NCBI RefSeq assembly: GCF_900109465.1
Contig: NZ_FOAZ01000012.1
Location: 124,001-188,000 of the forward strand
Reading direction: 5' to 3'
Source of the DNA: Streptacidiphilus jiangxiensis
Lineage (GTDB): Bacteria; Actinomycetota; Actinomycetes; Streptomycetales; Streptomycetaceae
DNA: 64,000 nt
The position numbers and the translations under genes were made by a program. The notes below the pieces were generated by a model. That model was given only the letters and a program-made list of their open reading frames with translations. It searched no databases and was not told the DNA's origin. Positions within the stretch are counted from its first letter, which is position 1, and each line of letters starts with the position of its first letter. Shown in pieces: positions 27,565 through 35,267 of this stretch.

Positions 27565-28173
27565 GTGAGCCTGCTTCCGCTCGTCTTCACCAGCGGCTGG
27601 GCCAGCGGCATCAACGCCTACGCCGTGGTCCTGCTGATGGGCCTGTTCGGCCGCTACGACGGGGTGACCGCCGTGCCGCCGGCCCTGGAGCGGACCGACG
27701 TGCTGATCGTCGCGGGGGTGCTCTTCCTGATCGAGGCCGTCGCGGACAAGATCCCCTACGTCGACTCGCTGTGGGACCTCGTCCACACCGTGATCCGTCC
27801 GATCGCGGGCGCCGTCGTGGCCGCGCTGCTCGCCGGCCACGCCCACGACTCGCTGACCACGCTGGCCGCAGCAGCGATCGGCGGCGGCACCGCGCTGGTC
27901 AGCCACCTGATCAAGGCCGGCGTCCGGATGGGCGTGAACACCTCCCCCGAACCCTTCAGCAACATCGCCGTCAGTCTCACCGAGGACCTCGGGGTCGCCG
28001 GGCTGGTCACCCTCGCACTGTTCCACCCGGTGCCCGCCGCGATCATCGCGGGCTGCCTGCTGGTGGGCGGCGTCGCACTGGTGCTGTTCACGCTCTCCCG
28101 CATCCGGCGCTTCTGGCAGCGCCGCAAGGAGCGCCGCGCCGCCCGCGCCCTGCGGACCGCTCAGGCGGCCTGA
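27565..28173 (+). CDS. DUF4126 membrane protein
   Basis: A 202-residue membrane protein with about five helices. It reads FTSGWASGINAYAVVLLMGLFGRYDG at the start, and EAVADKIPYVDSLWDLVHTVIRPIAGAVVAA in the middle, as in the DUF4126 family. It ends in a basic QRRKERRAARAL tail. Function is unknown. GTG at 27565 follows GGGGGA at 7 bases. Its 3-prime end overlaps the convergent MFS gene by 13 bases. Confidence 0.88.
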   Translation: MSLLPLVFTSGWASGINAYAVVLLMGLFGRYDGVTAVPPALERTDVLIVAGVLFLIEAVADKIPYVDSLWDLVHTVIRPIAGAVVAALLAGHAHDSLTTLAAAAIGGGTALVSHLIKAGVRMGVNTSPEPFSNIAVSLTEDLGVAGLVTLALFHPVPAAIIAGCLLVGGVALVLFTLSRIRRFWQRRKERRAARALRTAQAA

Positions 28174-29642
28174 CCCGGCCGCGGCGGCCGGACGAAGAGC
28201 GCCAGGATCAGGAACGAGCCGACCGCCAGCCCCAGCGAGCAGGTCATCGCGAGCGAGACCCCGTGGGCGAGCGTCGCGTGCAGGCCCGCCACACCCGGGA
28301 GGGTGGAGGGGTGACTGGTGGCGCGGGTGAAGGCGGTGATGCCCACGGCGGTGCCGAGCGAGCCGCCCGCCTGCTGCATGGTCTGCAGCGTGCCGGACGC
28401 CGCGCCGGCCTCCTGCGGCTTGACGCTGCTGAGAATGGTCAGGCTCAGCGGCACCATCGTGAACCCGGCACCCAGGCCGAACAGCAGCAGCGAGGGCAGC
28501 ACACCGGTCGCGTAGGAGGTGTGCGCGTCGACCCGGGTGAGCAGTGCCATGCCCGCGATCAGCAGCAGCGGAGCGCCGAGCAGGAAGGGCCGCGCGCCGA
28601 ACCTCGGGACCAGGCGCGGGGCCAGGCGCGCCCCGGCGAAGATCGGCACCGCGAGGGGCAGGAAGCCGAAGCCCGCCCGCATCGGCGACATGCCGAGCCC
28701 GGTCTGCAGGTACTGGGTGACGAAGAAGAACATGCCGAACATCCCGGCCGCGAGCAGCGCCATGGCCGCGTAGCCGCCTGACCGGACCTTGTCCGTCAGC
28801 AGCGAGAGCGGCAGCAGCGGCTGGGCGACGCGCCGCTCGACCAGCACGAAGACGGTCAGCAGCACCGCGGCGCCGGCGAAGCAGGCCAGCGTCAGGGTGT
28901 CGCCCCAGCCGACCGTGGCGGCGCGGATGAAGCCGTAGACGAGGCCGACCATGCCGCCGGTCGCCGTGGCGGCCCCGGCCAGGTCGAGCCGTCCGGCGTG
29001 CCGCTCGGGCTCCTGGATCACCCGCGGCGCCAGCACCGTCACCAGGACGCCGAAGGGCACGTTGATGAACATGACCCAGCGCCAGGAGAGCCAGGAGGTC
29101 AGCAGCCCGCCGAGGATCAGCCCGACGGTCGCGCCGCCCGCGGACATCGCGGAGAAGAGGCCGATGGCCCGGGCCCGTTCGACCGGGTCACGGAAGGTGC
29201 TGACGATCAGCGCCAACGTGCTGGGCGCCGCGACGGCCGCGCCGACGCCCTGGGCCATGCGCGAGAGCAGCAGCTCGGTCGGGTTCGTGGCCAGGCCACC
29301 GACCAGCGAGGCGAGCGTGAACAGCGCGATCCCCCAGGCCAGCAGGCGCCGCCGCCCGAAGATGTCGCCGGCCCGGCCGCCGAGCAGGAGCAGGCCGCCG
29401 AAGGTCAGCGAGTAGATGTTCATGACCCAGCTCAGCCCGGCCGAGGAGAAGCCGAGGGCGTGCTGGATGCCCGGCAGGGCGATGGTGACGACGGTGGCGT
29501 CCAGGATCACCATCAGCTGGCAGGCGAGGATCACGGCGAGCGCCAGCCGCTGTCGTCGCTGTTGCGGCGGCGAGTCGACCGGGGATTCGGCACGGGTTCT
29601 GCTGGAAGAAGACACAGAAGACACAAGGGTGTTCTCGGACAT
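28161..29642 (-). CDS. MFS multidrug exporter, DHA2 (14-helix) family
   Basis: A 493-residue transporter of the EmrB/QacA drug:H+ antiporter type. The first helix carries LDATVVTIALPGIQHALGFS (motif D1-like) and the loop after helix two carries GGRAGDIFGRRRLLAWG (motif A). A motif C-like GGATVGLILGGLL and about 14 hydrophobic segments follow. The ATG at 29642 is chosen from position relative to the operators; the frame is open 37 codons further but crosses them. It is divergent from a TetR regulator with two palindromes between, so induction by the exported compound is likely. The substrate is unknown. Confidence 0.9.
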   Translation of the reverse strand: MSENTLVSSVSSSSRTRAESPVDSPPQQRRQRLALAVILACQLMVILDATVVTIALPGIQHALGFSSAGLSWVMNIYSLTFGGLLLLGGRAGDIFGRRRLLAWGIALFTLASLVGGLATNPTELLLSRMAQGVGAAVAAPSTLALIVSTFRDPVERARAIGLFSAMSAGGATVGLILGGLLTSWLSWRWVMFINVPFGVLVTVLAPRVIQEPERHAGRLDLAGAATATGGMVGLVYGFIRAATVGWGDTLTLACFAGAAVLLTVFVLVERRVAQPLLPLSLLTDKVRSGGYAAMALLAAGMFGMFFFVTQYLQTGLGMSPMRAGFGFLPLAVPIFAGARLAPRLVPRFGARPFLLGAPLLLIAGMALLTRVDAHTSYATGVLPSLLLFGLGAGFTMVPLSLTILSSVKPQEAGAASGTLQTMQQAGGSLGTAVGITAFTRATSHPSTLPGVAGLHATLAHGVSLAMTCSLGLAVGSFLILALFVRPPRPGQAA

Positions 29643-29697
29643 GGCTCCGCCCTGGAGTGCATGGAGAATGGATGCGAAGATAGGCAGGGAACGCAAA

Positions 29698-29712
29698 CGG
29701 AGGTATCCTCCG
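29698..29712. promoter_or_regulatory. TetR operator 1
   Basis: CGGAGG-TAT-CCTCCG is a perfect 6+3+6 palindrome. Its centre lies 33 bases (about three helical turns) from that of the second palindrome. Both share the half-site CGGAG and lie between the divergent MFS and TetR genes. Confidence 0.75.
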
Positions 29713-29729
29713 GTTCCGGGAACAACGAT

Positions 29730-29746
29730 ACGGAGACTGTCTCCGT
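29730..29746. promoter_or_regulatory. TetR operator 2
   Basis: ACGGAGAC-T-GTCTCCGT is a perfect 8+1+8 palindrome located 19 bases before the TetR start codon, so binding should also autoregulate tetR. Confidence 0.8.
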
Positions 29747-29765
29747 TTAGCAAGGGATCGAGGAG

Positions 29766-30341
29766 ATGACGGCCGAGACGCGCGCTCCGCGCCCCATGCG
29801 TGCCGACGCGCGCCGCAACTACGAGAAGCTCGTGGCCGTCGCGACCGAGTCCTTCCTCGCCAACGGCCCCGAGGCCTCACTCGACGAGATCGCCAAGCGC
29901 GCCGGCGTCGGTCCGGGCACCCTCTACCGGCACTTCCCCAACCGGGAGGCCCTGCTCGACGCGGTCTGCGTGCAGTGGGCCGACTCCGTCGCCGCCGACG
30001 CGGCCCCCCTGCTGTCCGCGGAGGACCCGACCGCGGCGCTGAGCGAGTGGCTGGTCCGGCTCGTCGACCACGTCGGCGCGTTCAAGGGCCTCGCCTCGGC
30101 CCTGCTGCTCAGCAGCGAACGCAAGCACGACACCGCCTGGGTGCTGCACCACACCTCGGAGGAGCTGGTGGAGCGCGCCAAGGCGGCCGGCGGCATCCGC
30201 CCCGACGTCACCACCTCCGAGCTGATGCAGCTCACCAGCGGCATCACCTACGCCTGCAGCAACGCCAAGCAGTCGGGAAAGACCGTCAGCGCGCCGGAGC
30301 GGCTGATCGGCCTGATCATGGACGGCGTCAGGACCCGCTGA
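29766..30341 (+). CDS. TetR-family transcriptional regulator
   Basis: A 191-residue regulator. The N-terminal helix-turn-helix is RRNYEKLVAVATESFLANGPEASLDEIAKRAGVGPGTLYRHFPNREALLDAV, residues about 18-70, typical of TetR. The C-terminal helical domain should bind a ligand. It is the probable repressor of the divergent DHA2 exporter through the palindromes at 29698 and 29730. AAGGGA lies 8 bases upstream of ATG 29766; AGGAG directly abuts the codon. It overlaps the small convergent gene by 14 bases. Confidence 0.92.
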   Translation: MTAETRAPRPMRADARRNYEKLVAVATESFLANGPEASLDEIAKRAGVGPGTLYRHFPNREALLDAVCVQWADSVAADAAPLLSAEDPTAALSEWLVRLVDHVGAFKGLASALLLSSERKHDTAWVLHHTSEELVERAKAAGGIRPDVTTSELMQLTSGITYACSNAKQSGKTVSAPERLIGLIMDGVRTR

Positions 30342-30513
30342 GGTCGCCGTCGGCGGGCTTGCGCGACAGCGCCGCGACGGCGGCGGCCAGCGCCAGCGTC
30401 GCCTCCACCTGCGCCACCTGCACGTGGTACTCGCGGGTGTGCGTCAGGCTCGACGCCCGTGACTCCGCCAGGGCCCGGAACGCCAGCTGCTCGTGGTACT
30501 CGAAGTCCGCCAT
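30328..30513 (-). CDS. Small conserved hypothetical protein, 61 residues
   Basis: The product is ADFEYHEQLAFRALAESRA followed by SSLTHTREYHVQVAQVEATLALAAAVAAL and a short charged tail, mostly helical. I do not know a function. The composition (high third-position GC, Glu/Ala-rich helices) looks coding and I believe similar short proteins occur in other streptomycetes, but this was not searched. ATG at 30513 follows GGATG. It is convergent to and slightly overlaps the tetR gene. Confidence 0.6.
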   Translation of the reverse strand: MADFEYHEQLAFRALAESRASSLTHTREYHVQVAQVEATLALAAAVAALSRKPADGDLSGS

Positions 30514-30591
30514 GCACCGCATCCTAAGGGCCGCAGCTCAGGACCCCCTCCAGCGCCTCGGGGCACCCGCCGGCGCATAGGATCGGTGCCC

Positions 30592-32031
30592 ATGGCAAGG
30601 ATCGTGGTCATCGGCGCAGGAATGGGCGGGCTCGCCGCCGCGGCACGGCTGGCGACGGTCGGCCACAAGGTCACCCTGTGCGAGGCCGCGCCGACCCACG
30701 GCGGGATGCTCGGGTGGTACGAGCGCGACGGCTTCCGATTCGACACCGGCCCGACCCTGCTCACCCTCCCCGCCGTCTACCGCGACCTGATGCTGAAGAC
30801 CGGCCGCACCCGACTGGAGGACGAGGTCGAGCTGCGCTCCGTCGACCCCGGCAGCGCGCACCTGCTGCCGGACGGCACCCGCGTCACCCTCGCCAACGCC
30901 TCGCTCGCCCGGGTCGAGAGCGCCCTCGGCGCCGCGCTCGGCGCGGACGCGGGCGTGCGCTGGGCCGCGATGCTGGAACGCGGCCGCGGCGTCTGGGAGG
31001 CGACCCGCCGCCCGCTGCTGGAGGAGCCGCTCCCCGACGACCCGTCACCGCTGCACCGCGACCCGTACGTTCCCGCGCGCCGCGGTCTGCTCGCCCGCGC
31101 CCCGCGCACCCTCGCCGACGTCGCCCGCCGCGAACTGCGTGACGCCCGGCTGACCGCACTGCTGGACGAGTACGCCCTGCGCTTCGGCCTCGACCCCGAG
31201 CGGGTGCCCGCCTCACTGACCTGGCTGCCGTACATGGAGCAGAGCTTCGGTGTCTGGTACGTCACCGGCGGCCTGCGGGCGCTGGCGGACGCGGTGCTGC
31301 GGCGCTGCCAGGCGCGCCGCGTCGACCTGCGCTTCGGCACCCGCGTGGAGCAGGTGGTCACGGGAGGCAGCCTCGGCGAGGAGCGCGCGACCGGCGTGCT
31401 GCTGGCCGACGGGAGCGTCCTCGACGCCGACGTCGTGATCGACAACCGCGCCCCCACCGGTGTCACGGGTGCGCCCGGCCGGTTCACGCTGCTGCTCGCG
31501 CTGCGCGGTGAGCGCCCGGACGGCGTCCCGCACCGGACCGTCGTCCACGCGCCCGACCGCGCCGACGAGCTCGACGCGCTCTTCGGACGCGCCCCGCGCC
31601 CGTGCGAGCAGCCCACGCTGCAACTGCTCCGCCCCGACGACGCGACCCTCGCCCCGGCCGGCCACGAGGCCGCTGTGGTCACCGTCACCGTGCCGCCGCA
31701 GGGGCCCGTGGACTGGACCGACCCCGCCCGCGTCTCCGCCTACGCCGACGCCGTCCTGACCCACGCCCTCCGGGCCGCACCCGAGCTGGGCGACCGGCTG
31801 CTGTGGCGGCACGCCCGCACCCCGGCGGACACCGCGGCCGAGACGGGCGCGCCCGGCGGCTCCGTCCCGCCGCCCTCCCTGCCCGGCGCGGACGGCGCGT
31901 TCCTCGCCCCGCCCAACACGGACGCCCTGCCGGGCCTCTTCCACGTCGGCGGCGGCACCCACCCGGGCGGCGGACTGGCCCGCGTCGGCATGTCGGCGAC
32001 GGTCGTCGCCGGCCTGGTCGGCACGCCCTGA
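30592..32031 (+). CDS. CrtI/phytoene desaturase-family FAD-dependent oxidoreductase
   Basis: A 479-residue flavoprotein. The FAD dinucleotide fold opens the protein (RIVVIGAGMGGLAAAARLATVGHKVTLCEA), followed by GGMLGWYERDGFRFDTGPTLLTLP, which is characteristic of CrtI-type desaturases. The C-terminus has the second FAD contact LFHVGGGTHPGGGLARVGMSA. It is not inside a carotenoid cluster here, so the substrate may be something other than a carotene. The ATG at 30592 is set by the fold start; the frame is open upstream without similarity. It is convergent with the Tyr/Gln-rich gene. Confidence 0.85.
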   Translation: MARIVVIGAGMGGLAAAARLATVGHKVTLCEAAPTHGGMLGWYERDGFRFDTGPTLLTLPAVYRDLMLKTGRTRLEDEVELRSVDPGSAHLLPDGTRVTLANASLARVESALGAALGADAGVRWAAMLERGRGVWEATRRPLLEEPLPDDPSPLHRDPYVPARRGLLARAPRTLADVARRELRDARLTALLDEYALRFGLDPERVPASLTWLPYMEQSFGVWYVTGGLRALADAVLRRCQARRVDLRFGTRVEQVVTGGSLGEERATGVLLADGSVLDADVVIDNRAPTGVTGAPGRFTLLLALRGERPDGVPHRTVVHAPDRADELDALFGRAPRPCEQPTLQLLRPDDATLAPAGHEAAVVTVTVPPQGPVDWTDPARVSAYADAVLTHALRAAPELGDRLLWRHARTPADTAAETGAPGGSVPPPSLPGADGAFLAPPNTDALPGLFHVGGGTHPGGGLARVGMSATVVAGLVGTP

Positions 32032-32044
32032 GGCGGCGAAGGGA

Positions 32045-32839
32045 TCAGCCCTGCGGGTGCTGGGTGTAGTACCCGGCCTGCTCGTAGTCGTAGCCCTCGT
32101 GCCCGGACTGCTGCGGCTGCTCGTACGTCCCGTACGGCTGCTGCGGCTGCTCGTAGGCGGCGGCGTACTGCTGCTGGTACTCGGGGTACTGCTGGTACTG
32201 CGGCGCGTACGACTGCTCGTACTGCTGCTCGTACTGTGGCTCGTACGACTGCTGGTACGGCGCGTACTCCTGGTACTGCTGCTGGTACGGCTGCGCGTAG
32301 GGGTCGCCGTACGGGACGGCCTGCGGATCGGCGTAGGCGACCTGCTGCTCGGCGGTGTAGGCGTAGTACGCCGCCTGCTGCTGCTCCTGCTCGGGCTGGG
32401 TGTAGTACACGCTGTCGCCCTGGTGGACCGCCGTCGCCTCCACGGCCTGGGGCAGCGGCTCCGGCGCCTGCTCGGCCACGCGTTCCGGCTGCGGCGTCGG
32501 CTCCGGACGGGCCGCGCGCGAGCGGCCCTCGGGGGCGGGCGCGGACTCCTCCGCGCCGAAGAGGCGGCCGACGACGGGCACGCTCTCGGGCGCGACCAGC
32601 GACCAGTGCGACGCCCCGGCGGACCGCTTCACCGCCCGGGTGGCCAGGGCCTGCCCGGCGCCGAAGGCGACCACGCCGGCACCGATCAGCGGCAGCGACC
32701 GCTGCGCCACGCCGGCGACCAGGACCAGGAAGCCGACCAGCGCCAGCGCACGCCAGTGCAACGGCGCCCGGCGCTGCAGCAGCAGCTCGCCGAGCAGCCA
32801 CAGGGCGACCACCGCGAACGCGGCGTACAGGAGCGTCAC
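32045..32839 (-). CDS. Membrane protein with a long Tyr/Gln-rich tail
   Basis: I do not recognise a function. About 264 residues: three N-terminal membrane helices (LLYAAFAVVALWLLGELLL, LALVGFLVLVAGVA, LPLIGAGVVAFGAG), a charged linker, and a C-terminal half dominated by Tyr, Gln, Pro and Glu. That half has irregular repeats such as YEPQYEQQYEQSYAPQYQQY, ending YYTQHPQG. The tail is predicted disordered and prion-like in composition. GTG at 32839 behind GAGAGGTGG is my choice; the frame is open to a GTG at 32872. It lies 57 bases downstream of metF, which it may follow on the same transcript. Confidence 0.7.
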   Translation of the reverse strand: MTLLYAAFAVVALWLLGELLLQRRAPLHWRALALVGFLVLVAGVAQRSLPLIGAGVVAFGAGQALATRAVKRSAGASHWSLVAPESVPVVGRLFGAEESAPAPEGRSRAARPEPTPQPERVAEQAPEPLPQAVEATAVHQGDSVYYTQPEQEQQQAAYYAYTAEQQVAYADPQAVPYGDPYAQPYQQQYQEYAPYQQSYEPQYEQQYEQSYAPQYQQYPEYQQQYAAAYEQPQQPYGTYEQPQQSGHEGYDYEQAGYYTQHPQG

Positions 32840-32896
32840 CTCGGGCACCACCTCTCGAACGGTGGAGGACACCGTACCCGTTCGCGGTGGGCGCGT

Positions 32897-33814
32897 TCAG
32901 CCCTGCGGGGTAAGACCCAGGTTCTGGTAGATCTCCGAGGTCACCGTCGAGAAGTTCATCGTCATGAAGTGCAGCCCCGGCGTGCCCTCGTCGAGCAGGC
33001 GGCGGCACATGTCCGTCGCGTACTCGATGCCGATCGCCCGGACCGCCGCCGGGTCGTCCGCGTGGGCGAGCATCCGGTCGCGCAGCTGCGGCGGGAACCA
33101 CGCCGTCGACAGCGTCGGGATCCGGTCCAGTGACCGGATGCTGGTCACCGGCATGATCTCCGGGATGATCGGCACCTCGCAGCCGGCCGCGGCCACGCGG
33201 TCGCGGAAGCGCAGGTAGAGGTCGACGTCGAAGAACATCTGGGTGATTGCGTAGTCCGCGCCCGCCCGGATCTTCTGCACGAAGTGGTGGATGTCCTCGT
33301 CCCAGTCCGTGGACCGCGGGTGCCGCTCGGGGAAGGCCGCGACGCCGACGCAGAAGTCGCCGGACTCCTTGATCAGCCCCACCAGCTCCGAGGCGTAGTT
33401 CACACCCTTCGGATGCGCCACCCACTCGCCCAGCGGGTCGCCCGGCGGGTCGCCGCGCAGCGCCAGCACGTTGCGCACGCCCTGGTCGGCGTAGCAGCCG
33501 AGGATGTTGCGCAGCTCGGCCACGGTGTGGTCGACCGCCGTCAGGTGCGCGACGGGCGTCAGCGTCGTCTCGGCGGCGATCCGGCCGGTGATGTTGATGG
33601 TGCGGCCACGGGTCGAGCCGCCGGCACCGTAGGTCACGCAGACGAAGGTCGGCGCGAGCGACTCCAGCCGGCGGATCGCCGTCCACAGCCCCGCCTCCGC
33701 CTGCGGCGAGCGCGGCGGCATGAACTCGAAGGAGTAGGACTTGGCCCCGGACGCCAGAAGGTCGCGGATCGACACGGCGCGGTCCGGGCGGGTGCTGGGA
33801 GTTCCGAGAGCCAT
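32897..33814 (-). CDS. metF: Methylenetetrahydrofolate reductase
   Basis: This FAD enzyme reduces 5,10-methylene-THF to 5-methyl-THF for methionine synthesis. The 305-residue product shows SFEFMPPRS near residue 28 with the conserved Glu, [26 protein letters not shown] and [12 protein letters not shown], in family order and normal length. ATG at 33814 starts the protein. It stands divergent from the polyprenyl synthase gene, a neighbour pair I recall from other streptomycetes. Confidence 0.95.
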   Translation of the reverse strand: MALGTPSTRPDRAVSIRDLLASGAKSYSFEFMPPRSPQAEAGLWTAIRRLESLAPTFVCVTYGAGGSTRGRTINITGRIAAETTLTPVAHLTAVDHTVAELRNILGCYADQGVRNVLALRGDPPGDPLGEWVAHPKGVNYASELVGLIKESGDFCVGVAAFPERHPRSTDWDEDIHHFVQKIRAGADYAITQMFFDVDLYLRFRDRVAAAGCEVPIIPEIMPVTSIRSLDRIPTLSTAWFPPQLRDRMLAHADDPAAVRAIGIEYATDMCRRLLDEGTPGLHFMTMNFSTVTSEIYQNLGLTPQG

Positions 33815-33970
33815 GCTCGAAGGTTATCCGCGATCCGGACACTCCTTGAAACACCTGTCCGCTCCTTGGGACGGGACGCCGGGAGCGGCCACGCGAGGCG
33901 GCTGCCCCGTCCGGAGGGACGGGAGTCGCTCGCGTTACGCTGTTGGTCCCCGTACCAGTCGGAGTCCCCG

Positions 33971-35236
33971 GTGTCGCTCGCTCAGTCCGCCCCCGCGCCC
34001 GTCGTCGGCAACCCCGTCGACGCGGAGTGGCTGCGAACCCGGGTCGACGGCGCGCTGGACACCTTCCTCGCCGACCAGGAGCGGACCCTGCTGGCGATCT
34101 CGCCGCAGCTGGCCCCCGTCTGCGGCACGGTCCGCGACTTCCTGCTGGACGGCGGGAGCGAGCCGAAGGGCGCGCCGATGCCGCAACGACGAGGGCCAAG
34201 CGAGACTGGGACCACCTGCGACTCCGCCGCGCGGGCGCAGCGCCTGAGGAGCGAAGGCATCGGGCCAGGAGCGCACGGAGGCGAGCGACCAACAGGCCGC
34301 AAACGCCTGCGGGCGGCGTTCTGCTACTGGGGGTGGCGCGGCGCGGGGGGTGCGGCGGACGAGCCCGGTGCGGTGGCCGCGGCGGCGGCGCTGGAGCTGC
34401 TCCAGGCCAGCGCGCTCGTGCACGACGACCTCATGGACCACAGCGACACCCGGCGCGGCCTGCCCTCGGTGCACCGCCGCTTCGAGTCCCTCCACCGCGG
34501 CTCCGGCTGGCGCGGCGACGCCGCGCAGTTCGGCAGCGCCAGCGCGGTGCTGGTCGGTGACCTGCTGCTGGTCTGGTGCGACGCGCTCTTCTCCGACAGC
34601 GGCCTGCCCCGCGACGCCGTGCGCCGCGCCAAGCCGCTGCTCGACCTGATGCGCACCGAGGTGATGGCGGGCCAGTACCTCGACATGCTGGAACCCGCCG
34701 CGAACTGGCCCGACTCCGGGCAGGGCGCGGTGGACCGCGCCCGCACGGTGATCGAGTACAAGTCCGCGAAGTACACCGTGCAGCGCCCGCTCCAGCTCGG
34801 CGGCCTGCTCGCGGACGCCTGCGCCGACCTCACCGAGGCCTACGGCGCGTTCGGCCTGCCGCTGGGCGAGGCCTTCCAGCTCCGCGACGACCTGCTCGGC
34901 GTCTACGGCGACCCCGCCGTCACCGGCAAGCCGGCCGGGGACGACCTGCGCGAGGGCAAGCGGACCCTGCTGGTCGCCGAGACCCTCGCCTCCTGCGGGG
35001 CCGCGGATGCCCGCATGCTGGACGACCTGCTGGGCTCCCCCGAGCTCGACGCGGACGGCGTCGAGCGGCTGCGCGCGATCATCACCCGGAGCGGCGCCCC
35101 GCGCCGCATCGAGCAGCGGATCAAGGTCCTGCGCGAGGCCGCGCTGACGGCGCTGGACTGCGCGCCGATCCGCGAGCCGAGGGCCCGCGAGATCCTGACC
35201 CGCCTCGCCGACGCCGCGACCGCCCGCCGCCACTGA
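33971..35236 (+). CDS. Polyprenyl (isoprenoid) diphosphate synthase with an in-frame insertion
   Basis: A 421-residue trans-prenyltransferase. The first aspartate-rich motif is HDDLMDHSDTRRG and the second is FQLRDDLLGVYGDP, with EYKSAKYTVQRP between, so the catalytic set is present. Product chain length cannot be told. The IPP-binding motif normally read as GGKRLRP is split: DGG at about residue 62 is followed by 48 extra codons (34157-34300) before KRLRAAFCYWGW. The insert has atypical codons and no counterpart in the family as I know it. GTG at 33971 is the likely start; the frame is open far upstream over metF. Activity of the interrupted protein is uncertain. Confidence 0.85.
   Translation: MSLAQSAPAPVVGNPVDAEWLRTRVDGALDTFLADQERTLLAISPQLAPVCGTVRDFLLDGGSEPKGAPMPQRRGPSETGTTCDSAARAQRLRSEGIGPGAHGGERPTGRKRLRAAFCYWGWRGAGGAADEPGAVAAAAALELLQASALVHDDLMDHSDTRRGLPSVHRRFESLHRGSGWRGDAAQFGSASAVLVGDLLLVWCDALFSDSGLPRDAVRRAKPLLDLMRTEVMAGQYLDMLEPAANWPDSGQGAVDRARTVIEYKSAKYTVQRPLQLGGLLADACADLTEAYGAFGLPLGEAFQLRDDLLGVYGDPAVTGKPAGDDLREGKRTLLVAETLASCGAADARMLDDLLGSPELDADGVERLRAIITRSGAPRRIEQRIKVLREAALTALDCAPIREPRAREILTRLADAATARRH
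34157..34300 (+). other. In-frame insertion inside the polyprenyl synthase gene
   Basis: These 144 bases lie between the DGG and KRLR codons of the substrate-binding motif. Twelve of the 48 codons end in A or T, including CAA, three CGA, three CCA and ACA, far more than in the flanks. CCGATGCC (34175-34182) is inverted as GGCATCGG (34256-34263), so the segment is partly palindromic. It keeps the frame and has no stop codon. This resembles a mobile palindromic element that has been tolerated in a protein; the origin is inference. Confidence 0.65.
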
Positions 35237-35267
35237 CCCCGTCCGCTGCCCCGGTCCGCGCCGGGCC

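Noticed and set aside
30592-32031. A carotenoid biosynthesis cluster around the CrtI-like gene and the polyprenyl synthase
   Set aside because: No phytoene synthase or cyclase is present, and the two genes are separated and on housekeeping neighbourhoods.
31740-34292. An 850-codon minus-strand frame spanning the Tyr/Gln-rich gene and metF
   Set aside because: It is an out-of-frame shadow of two recognised genes with Arg/Ala-rich nonsense composition.
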